Assembly: GCF_900111875.1 (NCBI RefSeq)
Contig: NZ_FOJU01000001.1
Location: 868,001 to 932,000 of the forward strand
Reading direction: 5' to 3'
DNA from: Poseidonocella pacifica
GTDB taxonomy: Bacteria > Pseudomonadota > Alphaproteobacteria > Rhodobacterales > Rhodobacteraceae
Length of the DNA stretch: 64,000 nt
Positions 16,920-26,222 of this stretch are shown one piece after another. Every line of letters begins with the position of its first letter. The first letter of the stretch is position 1. The notes beneath the pieces are model-generated. The model had not been told where the DNA came from, ran no database searches, and worked only from the letters and a program-made list of their open reading frames with translations. The position numbers and the translations under genes were made by a program.

Positions 16920-19900
16920 ATGAAGGGCGATTTTTCCCAGAACCGGTTCAGGGCGGCCGACAATTACACCGGCACCCTGTACCAGCAGGGGCGGGCCTTT
17001 TCCGACCAGGACGGCAACTCCGCCGATGCCATCGGTCGGAATCTGCGCCAGACCCTCGGACGCGACACCATCGGCCCCGGCGTCGTCGCCGTCCCGCAGG
17101 AGGCGCCGGACTCCCTGCGCATCCTGCAGGCCGACAGCGATGGAAACCAGGTGACACTCCAATTGGAACCGGGGCGTGTCTGGCTGGACGGGCTGCACCT
17201 TTTGGTCCCCGGCCCCGGACCGCTGGATCGAATGGCGACCTATTTCGGCCCGCCCATCGACAGCCCCGCCCCCACAGCGGGCGAGATCGCAGCCGGTGTG
17301 CGCGATGCCGTGGTGCTGGAATGCTGGGAAGAGGCGATGAGCGCCTTCCAGGATCCCGAAGCGCTGCTGGAACCCGCGCTTGGCGGGCCCGACACCACCG
17401 AACGCGTCGCGCTGCGCCACCGCCTGCGACTGCTTCGGCTGCAAGACGATGAGGATTGCGCCAACCTCGACCGGATGGACAACGATCTTGACGCTCAGGG
17501 GCACCTGACGGTGACGCCGGCCCCCACCGCAGTGATCGCCGGCGATTGCCCGGTACAGGCCGGCGGCGGCTTCACCGGGTTCGAGCACTTTTTCTACCGG
17601 ATCGAGATCGCAACGCCGGACGGCATCGGCAATGCCCGCTTCAAATACTCGCGCTTCAACGGCGGATTGGTGGGCCGCGGCACGTTCGACAACGTGACCA
17701 ACGAGATTGCGATCCGCGCCAATGCGCTGATGATCTCGCTCAGCCAGTTGTCGGATTTCTGGGTCGAGGTGCTGGCTCCGGGCCCGGCGGAGGATCCGGG
17801 TCAATGGCATTCCGTCCTCACGGCAGACGCGACCCTGGCAGGCAGCGACCGGCTGAGCCTGTCCAATATCTCCGGTGCGTGGCCCGGCCTGCCCGCGGAC
17901 GAGGCGTTCTTCCGGCTGTGGGACGGCGTGCGGCTGATACAGGATTTCCCCACCGGGCTGGCCACGCCTAACGAGCTTGAGTTGGGCATCCGGCTGGCAT
18001 TCGACGCGGCGAACGTGGATGGCGGCAACTACCGGCCCGGTGATTTCTGGACCTTCCCGGCCCGCGCCGCCGGCGTGGATTTCGACCCTGCGACCTGGCC
18101 CAACGACGCGGCCCCGGAGGGCATCGTCTATCACCGTGCGCCTCTGGGGGTGCTGAACTGGAACGCAGGCCCTGTCGTGACGCTCAACGGTCCGCCGGAA
18201 ATCCACGATTGCCGGGCGGTGTTCCCACCGCTGACACGGATACAGTCCTGCTGCACCTATTCGGTGGGCGACGGGCATTCCAGTCACGGCGATTTCGACA
18301 CGATCCAAGCGGCGGTCGACGCGCTGCCGCCGGACGGCGGCGAAGTCTGTGTCTTGCCGGGCACCTACGCGGAAACGGTGGTGATCGACAAGGACAACGT
18401 CCACATCCACGGCTGCGGTCCACGCAGCCGTGTGATCGCCAACAGCGTCGCGCCGGTGTTCGATGTCACCGGGCACAGCGGCGCGCATATCGAGCGGCTG
18501 TTCATCAGCGCCGACGACGACGGCATGGGCATCCTTGTGCAGGAGGATGCGCAGGGCGTGGCGCCACGAGACATCCTTCTGGCGGACCTGACGATTGAGG
18601 CCGGTCGCGACAGCGCGGTCAAGGTTCTGGGGGCGCGGGGCGTGAAGCTGTTGCGCTCTGCAGTCACAATGCGCGACCTGCACGGGCCATGGCACGCGGT
18701 CTACCTGCGATGCGAGGACGGGCTGGTGGAGCACAACACCATCACCGTGGCCCCGACCCGCCGGGGCGACGACGTGGCGCCACCCATCGTGGCGGCCGGA
18801 CGCGGCGGGATGCACCTGGCCGGCACCTGCATGCATGTTGAGGTGATCGACAACCTTGTCGTCGGCGGCATCGGTCACGGTATCACGCTGGGCTCGATCG
18901 TAGAGATAGGTGCAGACGGCGGCGGCGTGTCGCGCGATCCCGGCTGGATCGTCAACCGCGACGACCCCTGCGATCCGTGCCGTCCGGGCGATACCAATAT
19001 CCCGCCGCGCGACGACCCGGACGATCCGCGTTTCCAGTCCGCCGGCGCGCTCTACGACATCCGGATCGAACGCAACCGCATCTCTCGCATGGGCCTTTCG
19101 GGCATTGGCGTGATCGGCTTCTTCGATCTTGCGGAGGAAGACGAGTTCATCAGCGTCGTCGGGCTCGACATTCTCGGCAACCGGATCGAGCACTGCCTGG
19201 CCCGGGAACTGGTCGAAATCGCGCAGGGAATGCGTCCCTATTCCGGATACGGCGCGGTGGCACTGGCGGATGTCGAGGATTTGCGCTTCTTCGACAACGT
19301 GCTGGAAAACAACGGACCGACCGATCGTTTCGCGATCACCGGGCTGTTCGTACTGCATGGTGCCGCGCTCGAGATCCACCGCAACCGCATCCTCAACAAC
19401 GGTGCCAAGGCGCCGCAGGGCGCCGAGGCGGCCGACGAGGGCCAGCGCGGCGGCATCGTGATCCGATTTGCGGTGCCGGGGATCGAGCCTCTGAACATCG
19501 AAGGCGACATCTTCCCCCGACAGGACGGCCGGCCCGCCGCGCGCATCCACGACAACGTGGTCAGCCAACCGCTGGGGCAGGCCCTGTCGATTCAGGCACT
19601 GGGGCCGGTTAGCGTGACCGGCAATGCACTTTCCACTCGCGGGCTGCTGCCGCGACCGCTGGACCCGAGCTTCTGGGCCTCGGCGGTGTGGATCCTCAAT
19701 CTTGGCTGGTCGAACGAATTCTACCTGCAGTTCCTGCTGTTCACCGGCGTAACCGCCGCCCCGATCGAACCGGGATCGCTTCCCGAGGGCGGTGACGACC
19801 TCCTCCCACGGCCCCGTCCCGGGCTCGATGATTTCGGTTTCGGCAGCTATCTGGCAAGCGGCAACGTCCTGTTCAACGATAACCAAGTTGTGACGGATTT

Positions 19901-20366
19901 GACCGAGACGGCGGCGTCCTTTGCCGTGTCTTCCGTGCTGATCGTCAGCATGGATGACGTGACGGTGCAGGACAATCAGCTCGACTGCGATTTCTACCTT
20001 GATTTCATGTTCACCAACCTGCTGGCCGTCGGCATGACGCTGCGCATCAACAACAACCGGCTGAAGGAATCGCTGTTCGTAACGCTCTATTCCTCGGTCG
20101 GATTAGGCTGGATCTTCAACAACACCAGCGACAATCAGGCGACCCATTGCATCCTCAGTCTGAATTCGCCGTTGGGCGTCTGGATCCCGTTCATCTCGCC
20201 AAGCATCGTGGAACGCGACAATCGGGAGTTGTTCCACAATATCAACTTCCTGGACGGCTGGTGCGAGCGACTTGACGCGCTGGATGACATCCTGATGCCC
20301 GATCGCAGCGGCAACACCCCCGGAGTCAACAGCACATTCAGCAACACTTTCGGCTTCGGCAAATAA
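16920..20366 (+). CDS. DUF6519 / right-handed beta-helix protein, probable eCIS tail fibre or baseplate appendage
   Basis: A 1148-residue protein. The start MKGDFSQNRFRAADNYTGTL with QQGRAFSDQDGN is the DUF6519 signature seen in eCIS appendage proteins. From about residue 455 (GDFDTIQAAVDALPPDGGEV, VCVLPGTYAETVVIDKDNVH) to near the end there are many pectate-lyase/NosD-type rungs with N-x-I/V turns (HNTITV, IDNLVVGGIGHGI, ILGNRIEHC, FFDNVLENN, HRNRILNN, VQDNQLDC), so it should fold as a long parallel beta-helix. Such folds bind or cleave polysaccharide; receptor binding is inferred. GAAAGG lies 10 nt upstream of the ATG. A long open frame exists on the other strand but lacks any support. Confidence 0.82.
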   Translation: MKGDFSQNRFRAADNYTGTLYQQGRAFSDQDGNSADAIGRNLRQTLGRDTIGPGVVAVPQEAPDSLRILQADSDGNQVTLQLEPGRVWLDGLHLLVPGPGPLDRMATYFGPPIDSPAPTAGEIAAGVRDAVVLECWEEAMSAFQDPEALLEPALGGPDTTERVALRHRLRLLRLQDDEDCANLDRMDNDLDAQGHLTVTPAPTAVIAGDCPVQAGGGFTGFEHFFYRIEIATPDGIGNARFKYSRFNGGLVGRGTFDNVTNEIAIRANALMISLSQLSDFWVEVLAPGPAEDPGQWHSVLTADATLAGSDRLSLSNISGAWPGLPADEAFFRLWDGVRLIQDFPTGLATPNELELGIRLAFDAANVDGGNYRPGDFWTFPARAAGVDFDPATWPNDAAPEGIVYHRAPLGVLNWNAGPVVTLNGPPEIHDCRAVFPPLTRIQSCCTYSVGDGHSSHGDFDTIQAAVDALPPDGGEVCVLPGTYAETVVIDKDNVHIHGCGPRSRVIANSVAPVFDVTGHSGAHIERLFISADDDGMGILVQEDAQGVAPRDILLADLTIEAGRDSAVKVLGARGVKLLRSAVTMRDLHGPWHAVYLRCEDGLVEHNTITVAPTRRGDDVAPPIVAAGRGGMHLAGTCMHVEVIDNLVVGGIGHGITLGSIVEIGADGGGVSRDPGWIVNRDDPCDPCRPGDTNIPPRDDPDDPRFQSAGALYDIRIERNRISRMGLSGIGVIGFFDLAEEDEFISVVGLDILGNRIEHCLARELVEIAQGMRPYSGYGAVALADVEDLRFFDNVLENNGPTDRFAITGLFVLHGAALEIHRNRILNNGAKAPQGAEAADEGQRGGIVIRFAVPGIEPLNIEGDIFPRQDGRPAARIHDNVVSQPLGQALSIQALGPVSVTGNALSTRGLLPRPLDPSFWASAVWILNLGWSNEFYLQFLLFTGVTAAPIEPGSLPEGGDDLLPRPRPGLDDFGFGSYLASGNVLFNDNQVVTDLTETAASFAVSSVLIVSMDDVTVQDNQLDCDFYLDFMFTNLLAVGMTLRINNNRLKESLFVTLYSSVGLGWIFNNTSDNQATHCILSLNSPLGVWIPFISPSIVERDNRELFHNINFLDGWCERLDALDDILMPDRSGNTPGVNSTFSNTFGFGK

Positions 20367-20378
20367 GGGGGCGATGAC

Positions 20379-21338
20379 ATGGCCACAAAGAAAAAGAAGA
20401 CGCAACAGCAGGAAACGCCCCGGATCAAATTCGACCAGATGACCGAGTTGATGCGGGGCAGCGGGACACGCGCCGATGCGATGCGCGCGGAGGGGCTGAA
20501 CGGGCTGGTGGCGACCAAGCGCTCCAAGGTGGTGCAGTTGCGCCGCGAACGTGCCAGACTGGCGTTGCGCTTCGGCGAGACCAGCCCGCGGGTGGCGCGG
20601 ATCGACCGGCAGATGGCGGCAGAGCACCGGCTCCTCGTCAACGCGCGGGCCGAAACGGCGCGGGTCGAGACACCGATGCTCGACCGCAAGAAATTTGCCT
20701 GGCAGTTGCATGGGTACATCCGCAATCCAGACGGAATCGCCCGCAGGAACCACACCGTCGCGTTGGTCGCCGACACCGAAGCGCGCAAGACGCTTGCCGC
20801 GACAACGACCGACAAACGCGGTTATTTTCACTTCGATATCAACTTGGCATCCAAGGACCCCGTGATCCCCAAAGACGATGTCTTCGGCGGCGCGCCAATA
20901 GCTGAAGAAATCTCCGCTCCGGTTGATGCGGACGGCGGCGAAACTTCCGCACCGTCAGACGCGGGCAGCAACGAGGCACAGGTCGCGCAGCTGTTCGCTG
21001 CGCTGAAGGTCGAGGTCTTCCTTGCCACCTCCTCCCCGTCCGGCGGCAAACCGATGGTCAATCCGCGGGCTCTGCACGTGGTGGCCGGCGCCGTCGTCTA
21101 CCGCGACCTGGTGGTGGCCGATACCGAAGATGACGGCGATGCCTGCGAACTCAAGACCCGGTTCCTGGCCGATGCCTCTGCCCGGCAGGTCCATGACCTG
21201 ACCAGGGAAACCCGGGCCTGCGGGATCGCGGCGATCCCGATCAAGGCACGGTTCTACCTCACCTTCGCCGAGCAGGCCGAGGCGCTTGCCTACAAGCACT
21301 GCCCGTATTGCTTCGGCACAAAGTCGGGAAAGGTGTAG
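20379..21338 (+). CDS. Unknown eCIS-associated protein with Cys-rich C-terminus
   Basis: A 319-residue protein that I do not recognise by name. It starts with a basic tail (ATKKKKTQQQ), has a helical region to about residue 110, then a beta-rich part (KFAWQLHGYIRNPDGIARRN, VALVADTEARKTLAATTTDK RGYFHFDI in two stretches) that looks like a carboxypeptidase-regulatory/Ig-like module. The C-terminus has VHDLTRETRACGI and YKHCPYCFG, an arrangement (His, Cys, then CPYC after an EAxALxY segment) reminiscent of Ada-type or DNA-entry metal-binding tails. It lies 12 nt behind the fibre gene and 4 nt before the DUF4157 gene, so a role in loading or as cargo is possible. Confidence 0.7.
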   Translation: MATKKKKTQQQETPRIKFDQMTELMRGSGTRADAMRAEGLNGLVATKRSKVVQLRRERARLALRFGETSPRVARIDRQMAAEHRLLVNARAETARVETPMLDRKKFAWQLHGYIRNPDGIARRNHTVALVADTEARKTLAATTTDKRGYFHFDINLASKDPVIPKDDVFGGAPIAEEISAPVDADGGETSAPSDAGSNEAQVAQLFAALKVEVFLATSSPSGGKPMVNPRALHVVAGAVVYRDLVVADTEDDGDACELKTRFLADASARQVHDLTRETRACGIAAIPIKARFYLTFAEQAEALAYKHCPYCFGTKSGKV

Positions 21339-21342
21339 GCCG

Positions 21343-22953
21343 ATGCGCACGCAGGCCCCCGCGCGGGCGGCACCTGCGCCAGCGTCGCGACGTACCGCCG
21401 GCCCCGCACCGCTGCGTCCGTCCCTCGCCCTGCCCGCGCCCACGGTTCAGCGCAAATGCGCCTGCGGAGGCGGCTGCGCCCGGTGCGTGTCGCAGGCGCA
21501 GGCACGCCAGCAGGCCAGCCCCGGCCACGCAGGCGATCCCTATGAGCGGGAGGCCGACAGCATCGCCGACCGCATCCTGCGGATGTCCGCTCCGGCGCAA
21601 GCCGTCGCATCCCGGCCGGTCGATACCGCCGCCAGTCCAAAGCGGCCGCGCGCCACGCCGGCTGGCACACCAGCCGCAAGCCCGCCCGCGCCTGCAGCGG
21701 GTGTCGCCGGGCTGGTGCCCGGCGCCGGGCGGCCGCTCGACACCGCCGCGCGCCAGTACATGGAACCGCGCTTCAGCCATGACTTTTCCGGCGTTCGCGT
21801 CCACACCGGCACACGGGCGGCAGCGCGCGCCGCCGGCATCGGCGCGGCAGCCTTCACCGTGGGGCGCGATATCGTTTATGGCCGCGACACGCCCGGACCG
21901 CACACTCAGGCGGGCCGCCACATCCTCGCCCACGAACTGACCCATGTGATTCAGCAACGCTCGGCTCCGGCGCTGGAGCGGACCGCCGGGGCGGCCGTGG
22001 TGCACCAATATCCCGACAGGCTCTATGCGGCACGTCTCGATGCTTCGCAATGCGCGACCGACTGCGCCGCCGAAGACGGGACCGAGCCCGGGTCGGGCAG
22101 TTTCACGCTGACCATCTATGCTGACAAGGAAGGCCCCTTCCTCTTGCTGCCAGCGACCCACAAGGTCGGCCATTCCTGGCTGCGACTGGAGGATGACACC
22201 GGCAAATTCTGGACCTACGGATTCTGGCCGCAGGAGGGCTACGAAGCCGACGACCTGAAGGCCGATGTCGCAGGCTGCGTGCATCACCCCGACACGATCC
22301 ACGAGCCGACCGCGGAAAAGACCTTCGATCTGACGGCGGAACAATTCGCTGCCGCCCACGCCAAGGCGCTCGAGATCTGCAACACCACGCCGAAATACAA
22401 CCTGTTCGGGCTGCAATGCACCGAGTTCGTCAAGCGGGTGCTTGATGCGGCGGGCCAGGGATCGTTCGGCGGCTTTGGGCTGATCTGGGAATCGCCCAAC
22501 GCCCTCGACAGCTGGCTGCAGACACATTCGGCCATCCTTGGTCTCGGCGTGACTGCGGCAACCTCCGCCGGCGGACCGGCGGCGGGGCTCGACCTCAGCT
22601 ACCGCTACGAGTTCTACTCGGCGCTTGGCAGCAAACTGAGGTTTTACGGCATGGCCCGCTCAGAGATCAGCGGCCCGGTCAAATCGCTCGGTGCCGGGTT
22701 GGGGGTTGAGCTGAACCCGCAGCGGGTCTGGCTGCCGACCCCGTTCCTGGAAGGCGGCGGCCTGTTCGGTGATCTTGGCGCCCTGCCCGGCCAGACCGAC
22801 GTGGGCGCGGGCCTGTCCGCCTCGACCGGGCTGCGCTATAACATTGACGAGATCGGCGTCGTCGGGATCGAATACAATGTGGTCAAGGACCTGGTGAACG
22901 ACGATCCCGCGCTGAACCGGTTGATGTTTACCGCCGGGATCCGTCTGTTCTGA
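21343..22953 (+). CDS. DUF4157 (eCIS core domain) protein, probable effector with papain-like core and beta-barrel-like C-terminus
   Basis: A 536-residue protein. Residues 37-48 contain the RKCACGGGCARC motif and 65-72 DPYEREAD, both typical of DUF4157 proteins; 130-206 is the eCIS core domain itself, with HELTH at 197-201. This domain marks cargo and accessory proteins of eCIS. Residues about 255-400 carry KVGHSWLRLEDD (His277), TYGFWP and LQCTEFVKRV (Cys359), a His-before-Cys arrangement as in permuted NlpC/P60 or LRAT-like papain-fold enzymes. Residues 415-536 alternate Gly/aromatic strands and end FTAGIRLF, like an outer-membrane beta-signal. No signal peptide is seen. It is last in the operon, 4 nt after the previous stop. 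Enzymatic role is inferred. Confidence 0.85.
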   Translation: MRTQAPARAAPAPASRRTAGPAPLRPSLALPAPTVQRKCACGGGCARCVSQAQARQQASPGHAGDPYEREADSIADRILRMSAPAQAVASRPVDTAASPKRPRATPAGTPAASPPAPAAGVAGLVPGAGRPLDTAARQYMEPRFSHDFSGVRVHTGTRAAARAAGIGAAAFTVGRDIVYGRDTPGPHTQAGRHILAHELTHVIQQRSAPALERTAGAAVVHQYPDRLYAARLDASQCATDCAAEDGTEPGSGSFTLTIYADKEGPFLLLPATHKVGHSWLRLEDDTGKFWTYGFWPQEGYEADDLKADVAGCVHHPDTIHEPTAEKTFDLTAEQFAAAHAKALEICNTTPKYNLFGLQCTEFVKRVLDAAGQGSFGGFGLIWESPNALDSWLQTHSAILGLGVTAATSAGGPAAGLDLSYRYEFYSALGSKLRFYGMARSEISGPVKSLGAGLGVELNPQRVWLPTPFLEGGGLFGDLGALPGQTDVGAGLSASTGLRYNIDEIGVVGIEYNVVKDLVNDDPALNRLMFTAGIRLF

Positions 22954-23019
22954 GCGCATGTCATCTGGCCCCCGTGTCATCTGGCCCATATGTCGACCGG
23001 ACACCATGGCCTGACTGTG

Positions 23020-23232
23020 GGAGCCGAAGGGTAACCGAAGCATCTGCATATGTCGGTGATCGAAACCGTGACCACTGGCGGCCGCCGTCGTTGCGGGTCA
23101 GCAACACCAAAGCCGCGCATCGTCGAGAAGACTCCATACGGCGGCTCGCGCCAGTTCAGGATGCGTGCCGCCGGCCGTGTTCGCGCCCGCTCGAGCCGTG
23201 CAGAGGCAACCGTTTCCCCAGTAACCCCTTGA
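23020..23232 (+). pseudogene. Probable decayed IS66-type orfA fragment at the edge of the eCIS locus
   Basis: The 279-nt gap between the eCIS effector and guaB has no intact gene. An ATG at 23050 opens with SVIETVTTGGRRR, which resembles the start of IS66-family TnpA-type proteins, followed by a degraded KPRIVEKT segment (IS66: ARIVEE). After that the frame is lost to unrelated Arg-rich sequence. This suggests an old insertion remnant marking the right boundary of the horizontally moved cluster. The match is short, so it may be a chance resemblance. Confidence 0.4.
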
Positions 23233-24729
<1,497 letters not shown>

Positions 24730-24739
24730 TCACGCAAGG

Positions 24740-24769
24740 GAGAAAAAGAAAAGAGGCGATCAACGCCCC
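24740..24769 (-). terminator. Rho-independent terminator of the Lrp-type gene
   Basis: Read on the minus strand, GGGGCG-TTGAT-CGCCTC forms a 6-bp stem (one G-U pair) followed by TTTTCTTTTT. The stop codon of the upstream regulator gene lies in the loop, so the stem begins inside the coding sequence. It separates the regulator from guaB. Confidence 0.75.
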
Positions 24770-25185
24770 TTGCGTGTCGAGAGCAACAAGCTCGTTTCGC
24801 TGGTGGCGACGCCGTCAAGTTTGCGGATCCGGGCGAGCACCCCGTCGAGCGCCTCCAGCGTGTCGGTCCAGATCTCCACGATCAGATCCCACCGGCCATT
24901 CGTGGAGTGCATTTCCCGCACCTCGGGAAAGCCCCCGAGTTGTCGCATGATCCGGTCGGTTCCCCGCCCTTCGATACCAATCATCATCAATCCGCGCACC
25001 GGGGCATGGGCCATGTCCGCCGGTGTGACGACAGTGAAGCCGCGTATATCGCCCCGCGCCTGCAAGCGCTCAATCCGCGCACGCACGGTGGCGCGGCCAA
25101 CCCCCAGCCGCAGAGCGAGATCGGAAAGCGCCGCCCGCCCGTCATGGCGCAGCAAGGCAAGCAGTTGATGATCGAGATCGTCCAT
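24760..25185 (-). CDS. Lrp/AsnC-family regulator, probably of the adjacent arginase operon
   Basis: A 141-residue Lrp/AsnC regulator. The N-terminal winged helix-turn-helix is [20 protein letters not shown] then [19 protein letters not shown]; the RAM ligand-binding domain follows ([40 protein letters not shown]). Start 25185 begins the conserved domain; the upstream open frame adds 38 unrelated residues that run into the divergent promoter. The gene is divergent from arginase and ornithine cyclodeaminase with a 116-nt gap, so it is probably their arginine- or ornithine-responsive regulator, as known for Lrp-type activators of such operons in other alphaproteobacteria. Confidence 0.9.
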   Translation of the reverse strand: MDDLDHQLLALLRHDGRAALSDLALRLGVGRATVRARIERLQARGDIRGFTVVTPADMAHAPVRGLMMIGIEGRGTDRIMRQLGGFPEVREMHSTNGRWDLIVEIWTDTLEALDGVLARIRKLDGVATSETSLLLSTRKGR

Positions 25186-25301
25186 AACGGCAGCATAAGC
25201 TGACACAACGCGCGAATACAGGCCGAAACGGTCAATATGAGCGCTATTCCGTGACACAGTTCGGCGGCACACCGGGTGGCGACATAGAAGGAAGATCAAC
25301 C

Positions 25302-26222
25302 ATGCCTCTCGTTCACTTGGTCGGAGCGCCGCTCGATTGCGGAAAGCGCCGCGCCGGATGCCTTATGGGCCCCGATGCCTATCGCACCGCCGGGCTTGCT
25401 CGCGTGCTTGAAGATCTTGGCTATGAGGTGACGGACCACGGCAACCTGCACGCCGCTCCGGTGGAGGTACCGGATGGTCCTGCGCACCTGCATGCGCTGG
25501 GGGATACGATCGGCTGGACGACGACGCTTCAGAAAGCAGCAAAGGAAGCTATCGCCACTGGTTTTCCGATCTTTCTGGGCGGCGATCATGCTCTGTCACT
25601 CGGGACCGCTACGGGGGTTGCGGCCCATGCCAAGACAGAGGGACGGCCACAGTTCATCCTCTGGCTCGACGCCCACGCGGATTTTCATACGCCCGCCACG
25701 ACAGAGAGCGGGAACCTGCACGGCACGCCGCTGGCCTATCTGACCGGCCAGCCGGGCTTTGACGGGTTTCCTCCCGTGCCTGCCCCCGTCCCCATGGCGA
25801 ATGTCTGTCTGCTCGGGCTGCGCTCCGTTGATGCCGCCGAGCGTGCCGCGCTTCAGCAGAGCGAAGTGCGGTACCACGACATGCGCCAGATCGACGAGCT
25901 TGGCATCGCCGCACCCTTGCGCGCCTTTCTGAACGATGTGGCCGCGGCGAACGGTGCGCTGCATGTCTCTCTGGATGTCGATTTCCTCGATCCCGCCGTG
26001 GCGCCAGCGGTGGGCACGACCGTCCCGGGCGGTGCGACGTTGCGCGAGGCGCATCTCGTGATGGAAATCCTGCATGACAGCGGGCTGATGACCTCGCTGG
26101 ATCTGGTCGAACTCAACCCCTTTCTCGATGAACGGGGCCGCACCGCGCAAGTCATGGTGGATCTCGCAGCCTCGGGACTTGGCCGCCGCATCTTCGACCG
26201 TCCCACGCGAGCCTTCACATGA
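25302..26222 (+). CDS. rocF: Arginase
   Basis: A 306-residue Mn-dependent arginase that splits arginine to ornithine and urea. The metal ligands are in GGDH (about 93-96), WLDAHADFH (Asp123, His125, Asp127) and SLDVDFLDP; substrate-binding loop ESGNLHG and TTVPGGATLREAH are also present. Length matches bacterial arginases. Start 25302 has GAAGGAAG 9 nt upstream. The stop overlaps the start of ornithine cyclodeaminase (ATGA), so the two are co-translated and convert arginine through ornithine to proline plus ammonia. Confidence 0.95.
   Translation: MPLVHLVGAPLDCGKRRAGCLMGPDAYRTAGLARVLEDLGYEVTDHGNLHAAPVEVPDGPAHLHALGDTIGWTTTLQKAAKEAIATGFPIFLGGDHALSLGTATGVAAHAKTEGRPQFILWLDAHADFHTPATTESGNLHGTPLAYLTGQPGFDGFPPVPAPVPMANVCLLGLRSVDAAERAALQQSEVRYHDMRQIDELGIAAPLRAFLNDVAAANGALHVSLDVDFLDPAVAPAVGTTVPGGATLREAHLVMEILHDSGLMTSLDLVELNPFLDERGRTAQVMVDLAASGLGRRIFDRPTRAFT

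Noticed and set aside
16800-19886. A 1028-codon open frame on the minus strand
   Set aside because: It is the mirror of the DUF6519/beta-helix gene in GC-rich sequence. It has no ribosome site, no recognisable domain, and the composition of a shadow (Arg, Gly, His, Val rich).
1-22953. A contractile-tail prophage or a type VI secretion system
   Set aside because: No capsid, portal, terminase, integrase or TssJLM/ClpV-type genes are visible, while the AAA+ ATPase, DUF4255 and DUF4157 genes point to eCIS.
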